From positions 62,001-126,000 of the forward strand of contig NZ_SKFG01000010.1 in NCBI RefSeq assembly GCF_004344915.1: DNA of 64,000 nt, in the 5' to 3' direction. Position 1 is the stretch's first letter. Each line of letters begins with the position of its first letter. A program made the position numbers and the translations under genes. The DNA is from Paenibacillus albiflavus (GTDB taxonomy: Bacteria > Bacillota > Bacilli > Paenibacillales > NBRC-103111). Positions 25,053 to 34,089 of this stretch are shown here, piece by piece. The notes below the pieces were generated by a model that worked only from the letters and a program-made list of their open reading frames with translations, searched no databases and was not told the origin of the DNA.

Positions 25053-25603
25053 ATAAGTTTCCTCCCCATAGATGCCATATCAGTTAGTAGAATTACCAAT
25101 CTAAAATAAGTTGTGTCAGCTTGAGTAAGAGGTTCAATAGCAACAGAACACCTATCATGTAAAGGTTTTCAAAAATAACAGTAAGGATCGAACCTCATTC
25201 TTAGTACTAATTGAACACTTGGATAAATTATTAACTTTGCAATCATTGCATCAAAACAACGATCATTTTAATCTGATCCTTCTTCAATAATTTGTAATAA
25301 TTTATTACAGTAATTATTTTTTATTACCGCATATATAAAATACCACATCATTTATCATGAAGTCAATGAAATAGTAAAAAATTATTTTTATAGAAATTTA
25401 TTATTACAACCAAAGTCTGTTATAATTTTAAATATGTCATTCTGATAGACTTTTTAATTCTTGTTTCTCCCTTTAAAGTTCCAGAAACCTTGTTATAATA
25501 GGGTTATCTATTTTGAATGCCGGCTTGAACTTTAGCATGACCACAGAACGAATGAAAAATTCAGGAATAAATACTGATTGCTCTTATAAGGAGGATTACT
25601 TAA
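25053..25603. other. 551-bp divergent regulatory region between sda operon and YheO-like gene
   Basis: No coding potential seen. It is AT-rich and contains a 13-bp dyad TGCAATCATTGCA (25238-25250), a 15-bp perfect palindrome GTAATAATTTATTAC (25294-25308) and further TTATTAC half-sites near 25320 and 25395. Confidence 0.6.
25294..25308. promoter_or_regulatory. Candidate operator palindrome
   Basis: GTAATAATTTATTAC is a perfect 15-bp palindrome and the TTATTAC half-site recurs twice within 90 bp. It is a candidate site for the divergent YheO-like regulator; the assignment is inference. Confidence 0.4.
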
Positions 25604-26296
25604 TTGGATAATGAACTATTTCGACACTATCAAAATATAATGAATTATTTCGGGGAAATTTTAGGATCTAATTATGAATTTGTATTACATGTTTTAGATC
25701 CTAATGGAGGTTCTCATATCGGTCACATAGTCAATGGAAACTTAAGTGGAAGATCTTTAAATAGCCCATTAACTAACTATGCAAAAGAATTAATCAACGA
25801 TAAAGTATATTTAAATAAGGATTATGTTGTAGGTTATGTTGGAGAAGGACCAAGAGGTAAAAAATTTCGTTCATCAACTTTGTTTATAAAAGATCATGAA
25901 GGTCAATTACAAGGTCTTTTATGTATAAATTTTGATGCGGATGTCTATAGGAAAGTCGCAAAGGATATATTAAAATTGGCCAATCTAAATTTAGATATCG
26001 ACCTTATCCAAAAGGAAACTGATCAGGAACAGCCTGTTGAAAAACTTACCGATAATATTCGTAATATCATTTATGCAGTAATAGATAAAGATATAATAGA
26101 ATCCGGTGCTCAATTATCACCTGAACAAAAGAAACTTGCTATTTCTAAATTAAAAGAATACGGGGTATTTGAAATAAAAGGTACAATAAATGAAGTTGCT
26201 GATATAATGGGAATTTCGGAATCAAGTGTTTATCGTTATCTTCAAATGGTATCACGCAACGACAAGTATCTCCTATCGAGCCAGACTGGTATGTGA
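25604..26296 (+). CDS. YheO-like PAS/HTH transcriptional regulator
   Basis: A TTG start lies nine bases after AAGGAGG; the product has 230 residues. Residues 1-115 form a YheO-type PAS domain (GSNYEFVLHVLDPNGGSHIGHIVNGNLSGRSLNSPLT, then KFRSSTLFIKDHEGQLQGLLCINFD). The C-terminus has a helix-turn-helix (INEVADIMGISESSVYRYLQM). Relatives such as DauR control amino-acid catabolism genes. Being divergent from sdaAB-sdaAA-transporter, it probably senses serine or a related metabolite and controls that operon. Confidence 0.85.
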   Translation: MDNELFRHYQNIMNYFGEILGSNYEFVLHVLDPNGGSHIGHIVNGNLSGRSLNSPLTNYAKELINDKVYLNKDYVVGYVGEGPRGKKFRSSTLFIKDHEGQLQGLLCINFDADVYRKVAKDILKLANLNLDIDLIQKETDQEQPVEKLTDNIRNIIYAVIDKDIIESGAQLSPEQKKLAISKLKEYGVFEIKGTINEVADIMGISESSVYRYLQMVSRNDKYLLSSQTGM

Positions 26297-26338
26297 TCTG
26301 GGTGCCGTGCAATAGATATAACAGCTTTAAATACTGAC

Positions 26339-26382
26339 AAAATGTCCGAGAGACTACAATAGTAATCTCTCGGACATTTTTG
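26339..26382 (+). terminator. Terminator after the YheO-like regulator
   Basis: Stem AAAATGTCCGAGAGA / TCTCTCGGACATTTTT. Confidence 0.9.
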
Positions 26383-26520
26383 TATGCTAAAGTACCGACC
26401 CACGAAACAAACTCTGCCCGTAATCAGAACCCCTTGGATTGACCAATCATCCCAATACATAACATGACCTCTTTCTGTGCAAACTCACTTTAAGTTAATT
26501 ATTTCCTGGGGGCCATAAAG

Positions 26521-28140
26521 ATGGTTCATGTTCAAACACTAAGCGTAGCAAATGTTATTCTAGAGCAACTTCAATTAACGGGAGTTAAACGAATTTATGG
26601 TATCGTTGGGGACTCTTTATTTGGATTCATGGACGCTCTCGCCAAACAAGATTCCATACAATTTATTGCCGTAAAACATGAATCTACGGCAGCCTTCATG
26701 GCCGCTGCGGAAGCTCGCCTAACTGGCTCTCTGAGTGTATGTATAGCAACGTCAGGTCCTGGGCTAGCTAATCTGATCAATGGTTTAAGTGAAGCCCGAA
26801 TGGACAATCTTCCCGTACTGGCTCTTACAGGTCAAGTCCCACTTCGTAAAATAGGGACACATTACAAGCAGTATATCGACCAACAACAACTGATAAACCC
26901 CATTGCAACTTATAGTTCACAGGTCGTTCATCCTGATTCAATCATCGACGTTCTTACAAATGCTATATACACATCCATCGCAGAAAAAACAGTTACACAT
27001 GTTTCCATACCAGAGGATTTATTCGAAATGGAAATCATGTTCACTCCGCGACCTATAGTGAATTTCGCCAGACTCGAACCCCAAATGGGCAAAATTCATG
27101 AAGCCGTTAAAGTGTTGCGGGACGCTAAACGTCCAATGATTATGGTTGGAAAGCAAGCTAAAGCATGTGAAGCCTCAATTGTACATTTGTCGGAAGTATG
27201 GGGAGCCGGTATCGTAAACGAATATGCGGCTATCGGAGTAATTCCTGAAGAGAATCCAGTGATGTTAGGTGGATTAGGAGAAGGTGGCAACAACTTCGCC
27301 AATAAGTTATTTCAACAAGCAGATGTAGTTCTGCAAATCGGCACGACTTGGTGGCCTAATAAAGATGTTCCCGATCAGGCTCATGTCATTTTAATCCATC
27401 CAACCAATCATCATCTAAATATGTCCGTTCCTGTAGAGATAGGTTTATTCGGTGATGTAAATAAGATAACAGTTCTCTTAAATGAAGTGTTTCGAAGCGG
27501 TAATTATCAACGGAATGAAAATTGGCTGCAACAAATCCATGAAAATAAACAATTGTGGAAATCGTTGAATGATAAAGAAAGAAATCAAACGGCATTTCCC
27601 TTTTTTCCTTCAAATATTGTTAAAGCAATTGAGTCTGGAATTTCAGAAGACGCTATTATTGCCTTAGATATTGGTGATTCTAACCTGTGGTTTCAACGAA
27701 ACTTCAAGGCTAAGCGCCAGCAGCAATTGGTTTCTGATTATTGGCGATCAATGGGATACGGACTTCCTGCTGCAATGGCGGCAAAAATCGTAATGCCAAA
27801 CCGTCAGGTCTTATGCATCGCAGGAGACGGTGGTTTGGAAATGGGTCTTGCCGAATTACTTACTGCTGTGCGTTATCAATTAATCATTACACTTATTCTG
27901 TTTAATAATCAGGCCTATCAAATGGAAGCTGACAAAATGAAAATGAAAGGTTTTGTGCCTTATGGAACGGATTTAACAAATCCTGATTTTATGCAGATCG
28001 CAGAAGCATGCGGTTGGACGGCCATTCGAATTAACCATATAGATCAATTAGAGAAAATAATGAAGGAGGCAATAAATTTCACAACTCCAGTTTTTATTGA
28101 TGTTCCAACCCGTCGTGTTCCGTACCCAGATTATGGATAA
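26521..28140 (+). CDS. Thiamine-diphosphate-dependent pyruvate oxidase/acetolactate synthase-like enzyme (YdaP-like)
   Basis: The 539-residue protein has the three TPP-enzyme domains: the catalytic Glu in AVKHESTAAFMAAAEA (about 50), a central FAD/ADP-like domain (about 195-340), and the TPP motif GDGGLEMGLAELLTAVRYQLIITLILFNN (about 435-465). Sequence layout is like B. subtilis YdaP and PoxB pyruvate oxidases rather than IlvB. It likely converts pyruvate to acetate or acetyl phosphate, but the exact reaction is not proved by the sequence. It sits 22 bp before a YdaD-like SDR, and both homologues are general-stress genes in B. subtilis. Confidence 0.85.
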   Translation: MVHVQTLSVANVILEQLQLTGVKRIYGIVGDSLFGFMDALAKQDSIQFIAVKHESTAAFMAAAEARLTGSLSVCIATSGPGLANLINGLSEARMDNLPVLALTGQVPLRKIGTHYKQYIDQQQLINPIATYSSQVVHPDSIIDVLTNAIYTSIAEKTVTHVSIPEDLFEMEIMFTPRPIVNFARLEPQMGKIHEAVKVLRDAKRPMIMVGKQAKACEASIVHLSEVWGAGIVNEYAAIGVIPEENPVMLGGLGEGGNNFANKLFQQADVVLQIGTTWWPNKDVPDQAHVILIHPTNHHLNMSVPVEIGLFGDVNKITVLLNEVFRSGNYQRNENWLQQIHENKQLWKSLNDKERNQTAFPFFPSNIVKAIESGISEDAIIALDIGDSNLWFQRNFKAKRQQQLVSDYWRSMGYGLPAAMAAKIVMPNRQVLCIAGDGGLEMGLAELLTAVRYQLIITLILFNNQAYQMEADKMKMKGFVPYGTDLTNPDFMQIAEACGWTAIRINHIDQLEKIMKEAINFTTPVFIDVPTRRVPYPDYG

Positions 28141-28162
28141 ACTTATAAAGGAGCGAAAATAG

Positions 28163-29032
28163 ATGTGTGCCCAAAATAGCCAATCAACACCCTTTCCACC
28201 TCAGCATCAACATAAACAACCTGGAATAGAAGCGACCATGAATCCCAGACCACAATATGAAAATCCCCACTATCAAGCAAGCGAGAAGTTATTAGGAAAA
28301 GTAGCGATCATTACGGGAGGAGACAGCGGACAAGGCAGGGCCATAGCTGCTGCTTTTGCAAAAGAAGGTGCGGATATTGCGATTGTTTATCTCAATGAAC
28401 ATGAGGACGCGCAAGAAACAAAGCAATTTGTTGAACAACATGGACGCAGATGCTTAACAATGGCTGGGGATATTGGAAATGAATCTTTCTGCAAAGAAGT
28501 CATTCAAACAACGATCACTGAACTTGGTAAGCTTGATATTTTAGTAAACAATGCGGCAGAACAACATGTTCAAACGAGTATTGAGTACATTACAACAGCA
28601 CAAATGGAGAAAACTTTTCGAACCAATTTCTTCTCTATTTTTTATTTGACGAAGGCAGCTTTGCCCCATTTACAGTCAGGAAGCACGATCATCAATGCTG
28701 CATCGCTAACTGCTTATGAAGGCAACGAACAACTCATTGATTACTCTGCAACCAAAGGGGCTATCGTCGCATTTACACGCTCTCTTTCCAAATCACTTGT
28801 AGCAAAGGGTATTCGAGTTAATGGTGTCGTTCCAGGAACGATCTGGACTCCACTCATCCCTGCATCCTTCCCTGCGGATCAAGTTGCAAATTGGGGAGCT
28901 GATACACCGATGAAACGTGCGGGGCAGCCTCAGGAAATCGCACCAGCTTATGTTTTCTTGGCTTCTGAAGATTCTTCCTACATGACGGGGCAAATGCTTC
29001 ACGTAAATGGCGGAGTAATTATTAACGGATAA
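28163..29032 (+). CDS. Short-chain dehydrogenase/reductase, YdaD (general stress protein 39) type
   Basis: The 289-residue protein has the long N-terminal arm of YdaD-type SDRs (QHQHKQPGIEATMNPRPQYE), then TGGDSGQGRAIAAAFAKEGAD for NAD(P), LDILVNNAAEQ, the catalytic Ser in NAASLTAYEG and YSATKGAIVAFTRSLSKSL for Tyr-x3-Lys. It is co-directional with the TPP enzyme 22 bp upstream. It should oxidise or reduce an alcohol or aldehyde in the cytoplasm. A YjcZ-like microprotein gene follows. Confidence 0.9.
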   Translation: MCAQNSQSTPFPPQHQHKQPGIEATMNPRPQYENPHYQASEKLLGKVAIITGGDSGQGRAIAAAFAKEGADIAIVYLNEHEDAQETKQFVEQHGRRCLTMAGDIGNESFCKEVIQTTITELGKLDILVNNAAEQHVQTSIEYITTAQMEKTFRTNFFSIFYLTKAALPHLQSGSTIINAASLTAYEGNEQLIDYSATKGAIVAFTRSLSKSLVAKGIRVNGVVPGTIWTPLIPASFPADQVANWGADTPMKRAGQPQEIAPAYVFLASEDSSYMTGQMLHVNGGVIING

Positions 29033-29094
29033 TATGAATAGCGATATGTAAGGAATAACTTTGTACTCCCATCCAAGCACTCTGGTAATTTAGA

Positions 29095-29103
29095 CATATT
29101 ATA
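29095..29103 (+). promoter_or_regulatory. Candidate sigma-K -10 element for the second YjcZ-like gene
   Basis: CATATTATA fits the sigma-K pattern CATANNNTA. It is about 31 bp before the ATG, similar in spacing to the -10 before the other microprotein gene. Confidence 0.35.
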
Positions 29104-29133
29104 GAATTAGATAGATAGAGAGGAGGGGGACTT

Positions 29134-29238
29134 ATGGGTGAGGTTGGAGACTACGGTGGCGGTTTGTTCACTAGCACAGCCGCAATTCTTGTTCTGTTTA
29201 TTCTTTTAGTTATTATCACAAAAACATTCTTATACTAA
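29134..29238 (+). CDS. YjcZ-like sporulation microprotein, 34 aa
   Basis: After GAGGAGGGGG, the 34-residue peptide reads MGEVGDYGGGLFTSTAAILV and continues with a hydrophobic helix. The tail is nearly the same as in the 41-aa protein at 9063 (FTST...AILVLFILLVII), but it lacks the SCSC insertion. YjcZ-type proteins are small membrane peptides made in late sporulation; the function is unknown. It has a mother-cell-type -10 upstream and its own space from the SDR gene. Confidence 0.8.
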   Translation: MGEVGDYGGGLFTSTAAILVLFILLVIITKTFLY

Positions 29239-29287
29239 GAATAAATTTACGAGAAGATATGACTGTAAAAACATCAATATGTTCCTT

Positions 29288-29316
29288 AAAAGTCACTCTT
29301 AACCGAGTGACTTTTA
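29288..29316. terminator. Terminator between microprotein and L,D-transpeptidase genes
   Basis: Stem AAAAGTCACTC / GAGTGACTTTT with loop TTAACC; both genes converge here. Confidence 0.85.
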
Positions 29317-29327
29317 TCGTTTACTTT

Positions 29328-30035
29328 TTAATCTAGCAGCCCTAATTCCTCATATACTTTTTTAGTCACCACCCCATTCTGTGCCAATTGATGATCATAT
29401 TGAAACTTCATAAGAGCTATCTTTGTATTAGATCGGAACTTACCATCGCATATCCCTCTGAAATAACCAGCACTTTTCAAACGAGATTGAATAAGCTGCA
29501 CATCCCCACCTACATCACCCTCGGCTAAGTCTCTTGGATTATGACTCGGATCTCCCAGAATATGTCCGAAAATGGTTACTTTAGTGCCGAGCGGAATCAT
29601 CTCATATAATTCAACGACATCTCTGTTATTCATCCGAATGCAGCCGTGACTCAAATGCTGTCCAATTGAATGCGGCTTGTTCGTACCATGGATACCGTAA
29701 ATACCCCAGGGGACATTTAATCCTAACCATCGCGGCCCAAAAGAAGGGCCCCAGTCTTTCCCTTTATACACAATTTTATATTCTCCAACAGGTGTCGGAG
29801 TAGACGGATTACCAACAGCGACTAAGTATGTCTTCACCTTTTTCCCCTGCTTCCACACAATAAGTCGGTGCTTAACAGGATATACGTCAATTGTAAATAA
29901 ACTCTGATCAGCAACGATAGGTAATGATGGATCAGCATACGCTTGTTTATCATTTATTCCACCACAAGTAATGATGGAAAATACAACAAATCCAAATATC
30001 AATTTAGTGAAAAAATGTATTGTTCGAGCCTTCAT
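29328..30035 (-). CDS. L,D-transpeptidase (YkuD domain) with peptidoglycan-binding domain
   Basis: The 235-residue protein has a signal peptide (about 1-34, cut after AYA), then a YkuD domain with GIYGIHGTNKPHSIGQHLSHGCIRMNN, giving the catalytic His and Cys. The C-terminal 60 residues look like a PG_binding_1 domain (VQLIQSRLKSAGYFRG...DHQLAQNG). It forms 3-3 cross-links in cell-wall or spore peptidoglycan outside the membrane. The start is 24 bp downstream of the DUF421 gene, so the two may form an operon. Confidence 0.93.
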   Translation of the reverse strand: MKARTIHFFTKLIFGFVVFSIITCGGINDKQAYADPSLPIVADQSLFTIDVYPVKHRLIVWKQGKKVKTYLVAVGNPSTPTPVGEYKIVYKGKDWGPSFGPRWLGLNVPWGIYGIHGTNKPHSIGQHLSHGCIRMNNRDVVELYEMIPLGTKVTIFGHILGDPSHNPRDLAEGDVGGDVQLIQSRLKSAGYFRGICDGKFRSNTKIALMKFQYDHQLAQNGVVTKKVYEELGLLD

Positions 30036-30058
30036 TTGTTATCCTATTTCCTTTGTGA

Positions 30059-30823
30059 CTATGTTTTCATATAAGTCTGCACAAAAAGCTCATCTCCAAC
30101 CAACCATTCAGCTATAAAAACATCTTTGTAATTCTGAATGCTTTTTGTTTGAAGATGCTTCATTAACCATGATTCGTCAAATCCCAACTCTTTGATCTCA
30201 TCCCATAATACATGCCCATCCCGAATAACGGTAACAGGTACATGAACTGGTTTGCTAGCAAGCTTGAAATCCTCCAATGTTGTTTTTTGATATTTCGGCT
30301 TCTTTAAAACGCTGATCGAACCGTTCGGCTCCAAATAGCAATACGCGACTTCCCGAATCGAAAAGGCATCACTCTGCCGAAGCAAACTTTGCAATTGATT
30401 GAGATTCATTCGGTTTTTTTTCAATTCACCCCGATCAATTACCCCGTTTTTGATAAGCGCAGCAGGCTTCCCATCAACTATACCTCGAAACCATAAAAAT
30501 TTCTGTCCAATAAATTCAACGATCAGCAGCAAAAATCCCCACAAGCACATCGCGTAGGTGATTTCAGGAATACCCGCTTCTTTCTCATATAATGCAGTCC
30601 CTAGTATCTCCCCTATTACAATAGCAGTAATAAAAGTGAAAGGCGTTACTTGGGTGATGATCTTTCTCCCGACGATTTTAACGATGATAAAAAGCAGGAA
30701 AAATCCAACCACAAGTTCATATGTAAGATTCAGGAACTTCATCATCCTATGCCCCCAATCACTCGCCGCTAATATGTGCTCAATGCCGAACCCATTACAT
30801 TTAGTTCTGGTTATCATGTCCAT
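30059..30823 (-). CDS. DUF421 (YetF family) membrane protein
   Basis: The protein has three membrane segments (about 33-50, 59-78 and 87-105 in the long form), then a DUF421 soluble domain with VDGKPAALIKNGVIDRGELKKNRMNLNQLQSLLRQSDAFSI. The family start is usually near MMKFLNLTYELVVGFF, at about 30745, so the N-terminal 26 residues are uncertain. Function is not established; related proteins are linked to spore membranes. It precedes an L,D-transpeptidase gene by 24 bp. Confidence 0.85.
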   Translation of the reverse strand: MDMITRTKCNGFGIEHILAASDWGHRMMKFLNLTYELVVGFFLLFIIVKIVGRKIITQVTPFTFITAIVIGEILGTALYEKEAGIPEITYAMCLWGFLLLIVEFIGQKFLWFRGIVDGKPAALIKNGVIDRGELKKNRMNLNQLQSLLRQSDAFSIREVAYCYLEPNGSISVLKKPKYQKTTLEDFKLASKPVHVPVTVIRDGHVLWDEIKELGFDESWLMKHLQTKSIQNYKDVFIAEWLVGDELFVQTYMKT

Positions 30824-30976
30824 GAATAGATTGTTTATGCTTGCTATTCACCTCAAAAGAACCGTTTAAATGACTTCCAACTAGGGCAAGACTAAACAAA
30901 GATCACGTCAATTTCCTCGATATGCAGAGGTGTACTGCTTAGATCATTCATAGGTTGCAATATGGAGGTGAGGGCT

Positions 30977-32140
30977 ATGACCTTTCGTAGCGATGAGATT
31001 CAAATGAAAAGGTATCAATCTGGAGATGAGGCTGCCATACAATTGCCCGTTTCTTATGACGACTGGAGGGAACGTGCGAAGCAGATATTAGCAGCTGGCC
31101 CCTTTGGATATGTTCACGGAGCAGCAGGCGCAGGAGATACCAAACGAAGCAATGTTGACGCTTTTCAAAAATATCGAATCCGTCCTAGAGTTTGCTGCGA
31201 TATTTCTAAATGTGACATTTCCATCCAACTATTTGGACAAAAACAACCCGTTCCCTTCTTGCTCGCTCCTATTGGCGTTAATACCATTCTTCATTCAGAA
31301 GGGGAAGTTGGACCTGCCAAAGCAGCAGCAAAATTAGGCGTTCCTTATATTCTTAGCAATGTGTCGAGTATCCCTCTCGAAAAAATAGCAGAAACGATGG
31401 GGGAACATACAAGGTGGTTCCAGCTTTATCCGCCGAAAAATCGCGAATTGACCAAAAGTTTTCTAAGTCGAGCTGAACAGGCTGGATTTAGCGCGATTGT
31501 CGTCACCGTCGATTCAACCCTCCTAGGCTGGCGGGAAACAGATTTGAGCAATGCATTTTTACCGTTTCTTACTGGCCAAGGGATGGGGAATTATTTTACA
31601 GACCCTGTATTTTGTAGTCAGCTCAAACAACCTCCTCATGAAAACATCAAGGAAGCCGTCAAGCTGGCACTGGATGAAGGCAATAATACGTGTTTCACCT
31701 GGAAAGAGCTTGACTTTATTCGACAGCAAACCAAGCTCCCGTTACTCATCAAGGGGATCACCCATCCAGACGATGCCGTTATGGCTTTGGAACATGGGGT
31801 TGATGGGCTTATTGTTTCGAACCATGGCGGGCGTCAGCTTGATGGCGCGGTGGCGACACTTGATGTTCTCCCATCGATTTGTGAAGCAGTTAACGGAAAA
31901 GTCCCCGTATTAATGGATAGTGGCATCCGTAGAGGCGCTGATATTCTTAAGGCGATTGCATTAGGAGCTTCTGCTGTTCTGATCGGTCGTCCGTATGCAT
32001 ATGCTTTGGCCGTTGCAGGACAAAGTGGTGTCGAAGAAGTGATTCAACATCTGATCGCTGAAACGGAACTGCAATTAGCAATTTCTGGACGTCATGCTAT
32101 TCATGAAGTGGATTCGTCGCTCATTATTAAGGTGCAATGA
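30977..32140 (+). CDS. FMN-dependent alpha-hydroxy-acid dehydrogenase, lactate 2-monooxygenase-like
   Basis: I chose the ATG at 30977 after GGAGGTGAGG (387 residues). The (beta/alpha)8 barrel is clear: YVHGAAGAGDTKRSNVDAF, FFLAPIGV-type strand, IVVTVDSTLLGWRETDLSNAFLPF, LIKGIT and the catalytic His in VSNHGGRQLDGA (about 275). The LGWRETDLSNAFLPFL stretch resembles lactate 2-monooxygenase more than lactate oxidase. It should oxidise L-lactate using oxygen. A terminator follows at 32171. Confidence 0.85.
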   Translation: MTFRSDEIQMKRYQSGDEAAIQLPVSYDDWRERAKQILAAGPFGYVHGAAGAGDTKRSNVDAFQKYRIRPRVCCDISKCDISIQLFGQKQPVPFLLAPIGVNTILHSEGEVGPAKAAAKLGVPYILSNVSSIPLEKIAETMGEHTRWFQLYPPKNRELTKSFLSRAEQAGFSAIVVTVDSTLLGWRETDLSNAFLPFLTGQGMGNYFTDPVFCSQLKQPPHENIKEAVKLALDEGNNTCFTWKELDFIRQQTKLPLLIKGITHPDDAVMALEHGVDGLIVSNHGGRQLDGAVATLDVLPSICEAVNGKVPVLMDSGIRRGADILKAIALGASAVLIGRPYAYALAVAGQSGVEEVIQHLIAETELQLAISGRHAIHEVDSSLIIKVQ

Positions 32141-32170
32141 TTCCCCACAATTGGAATGACCATCACGAAT

Positions 32171-32205
32171 AAAAATGGACTGTTTGCTTCAACAGTCCAT
32201 TTTTT
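32171..32205 (+). terminator. Terminator after the lactate-oxidising enzyme gene
   Basis: Stem AAAATGGACTGTT / AACAGTCCATTTT with T-run. Confidence 0.88.
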
Positions 32206-32240
32206 CATTCCATTATTCAGGTTTTCAGTTCAATTACTTG

Positions 32241-32720
32241 TCACTTCACCGAATTCACTTTACTAGTTGTTGCAGTTGAATCATGATAGACTAACTCCCC
32301 GCCGTAGTGCCCTGTTAAGAACACAAGTGTTCCGCCAGCTAATGACAATACAAGCAATACAGGAATAAAAAATTTAGATAAGCTGTACTTGGCATACTTC
32401 TTAAGACGAGGAACTAGCGGAAAAGTTTGATAGAGCTTTACTAGAACGATGAGTCCAAATACGAGCAAGGTCAGCATTGCGTATTTTTCATGTATTCCGA
32501 TTGCTGTTTTATCCGTACCAAACACTTGTCTGGCAAATCTTTCTCCGCCATCACCTGTCATATAAGCAAAAATACCTGTAACAAATCCAGAAATTAGAAA
32601 AATATTTGCGATATTGTTCAACATCTTCGGCTTCCAAAGCGCAGCTAATTGGAGAATAGCGCCAATAAATAATAAGGCAATTGGAAAATGAACAATTAAC
32701 GGATGCAGCGGTGTACTCAT
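32241..32720 (-). CDS. DUF2231 family membrane protein
   Basis: I chose ATG at 32720 after GGGAGATC, giving 159 residues. Four hydrophobic segments and the start MSTPLHPLIVHFPIALLFIG with HPLxVHFPI are hallmarks of DUF2231, whose histidines may bind haem or metal. Function is not established. It is the last gene of the ApbE/redox operon, 34 bp after the histidine kinase. Confidence 0.82.
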   Translation of the reverse strand: MSTPLHPLIVHFPIALLFIGAILQLAALWKPKMLNNIANIFLISGFVTGIFAYMTGDGGERFARQVFGTDKTAIGIHEKYAMLTLLVFGLIVLVKLYQTFPLVPRLKKYAKYSLSKFFIPVLLVLSLAGGTLVFLTGHYGGELVYHDSTATTSKVNSVK

Positions 32721-32754
32721 TTGATCTCCCTCACTTTTTTGGATGAACTTCCTC

Positions 32755-34089
32755 TCATACCTTTGACGATACGATCGGCAGCATAATAATGAACATACTT
32801 CCTTCACCAAGCTTACTTTCTACTCTGATCGTGCCACGATGAGCTTCTACTATCCATTTTGCAATTGATAGTCCCAGACCCGCATGCCCGAAAGTTCGGT
32901 TACGAGATTCATCCAATCGATTAAAACGCTCGAAAATCTCATCTAATTTATCTTCTGGAATTCCAATCCCTGTATCTATAACTCGTAGCGTAAGCATACT
33001 CCCTTTTACAGCGGTATCAATTCTAATTTGACCACCTTTGGTCGTATACTCCATGGCATTATCCATTAAGATGACTAGCAATTGCCTGAATCGTTCCTGA
33101 TCTGCTCGCACAATTACTTCGGTATCTGCAGGTTTGACTAGTTCAATTTCCCGCTGCTGTGCAATCGGAATGAAATTGCGAAATACTCTATCCAGTTCTT
33201 CATCTAACATAAATTCAATGAATGACATCTTCACAGCAGAGGCATCTGCTCTAGCTAATGTGAGGAGATCTGCAACAAGACCAGTCATGCGCTTGACTTC
33301 TTCCTTCATGTCCAGCATCACTTGTTTGCTGAATTCGGGTATTTTCTCCCCGCCTTCGCTTTCCAACACTTCGATTGAGGAATGGAGAACAGCAAGTGGC
33401 GTACGCAATTCATGCGAGGCATCAGCCGTAAATTTCTGCTGCTTCTCAAATGATTGCTTAATCGGCTTCATCGCTCGACGTGACATCATATAGCCTATAG
33501 CGATCGATACTAGCAAAAATACAATGGAGATAATGATCTGAGTCAGCATAACCTTCTCAAGCAATCGATTCTGTTCGGTTACATCTATTCCCGCGACAAC
33601 ACTTCCCACATATTCATCTCCGGCATAAACAGCCCTGCCCGCAAGTAAGAGATGGACATTTGATTTCTCAACATCAAACACTTGATGAATCGTTTCGTTC
33701 TCCTTTGGAACCCAGTGTTCAAATTTATCGCTAATGTCGTGAGCTAGCTCTGCATTTACTGCGTCGGTCTTCACAATATGACCTTCATAATCAAGGACTA
33801 AATAGAAAGGACGCAGCGGCATTTCAATATCATGATAGGAATCCTTTTTATCTGTTTTATCCTTTTTTTCCTTTTGTTTATCCCCCTTCCTATCCCTCAT
33901 TCGATCCGTTATCAATTCATTGGAGTGTTCATTCGTTTCGTTATTAACGATCGTTTCCAGCTTTACTTGCTGTTCTTTATAAATGATCGAAGTTAGCAGA
34001 AAGTAACTAGATAAATTTACTGCGAGCAGGAACAAGATCATCATTACCGCAAAAAATAAAGTTAGCTTGCTGCTCGTTCTAGCAAACAT
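32755..34089 (-). CDS. Sensor histidine kinase of the redox operon
   Basis: The 444-residue protein has two membrane helices (about 9-30 and 187-207) bounding an outer sensor domain of about 150 residues with a Lys/Asp-rich stretch (DRKGDKQKEKKDKTDKKD). The kinase core has TADASHELRTPLAVLHSS, NAMEYTTKGG and HAGLGLSIAKWIVEAHRG. It overlaps the response regulator gene by 11 bp. It should sense an envelope signal, perhaps metal or redox, given the operon; this is inference. Confidence 0.9.
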   Translation of the reverse strand: MFARTSSKLTLFFAVMMILFLLAVNLSSYFLLTSIIYKEQQVKLETIVNNETNEHSNELITDRMRDRKGDKQKEKKDKTDKKDSYHDIEMPLRPFYLVLDYEGHIVKTDAVNAELAHDISDKFEHWVPKENETIHQVFDVEKSNVHLLLAGRAVYAGDEYVGSVVAGIDVTEQNRLLEKVMLTQIIISIVFLLVSIAIGYMMSRRAMKPIKQSFEKQQKFTADASHELRTPLAVLHSSIEVLESEGGEKIPEFSKQVMLDMKEEVKRMTGLVADLLTLARADASAVKMSFIEFMLDEELDRVFRNFIPIAQQREIELVKPADTEVIVRADQERFRQLLVILMDNAMEYTTKGGQIRIDTAVKGSMLTLRVIDTGIGIPEDKLDEIFERFNRLDESRNRTFGHAGLGLSIAKWIVEAHRGTIRVESKLGEGSMFIIMLPIVSSKV

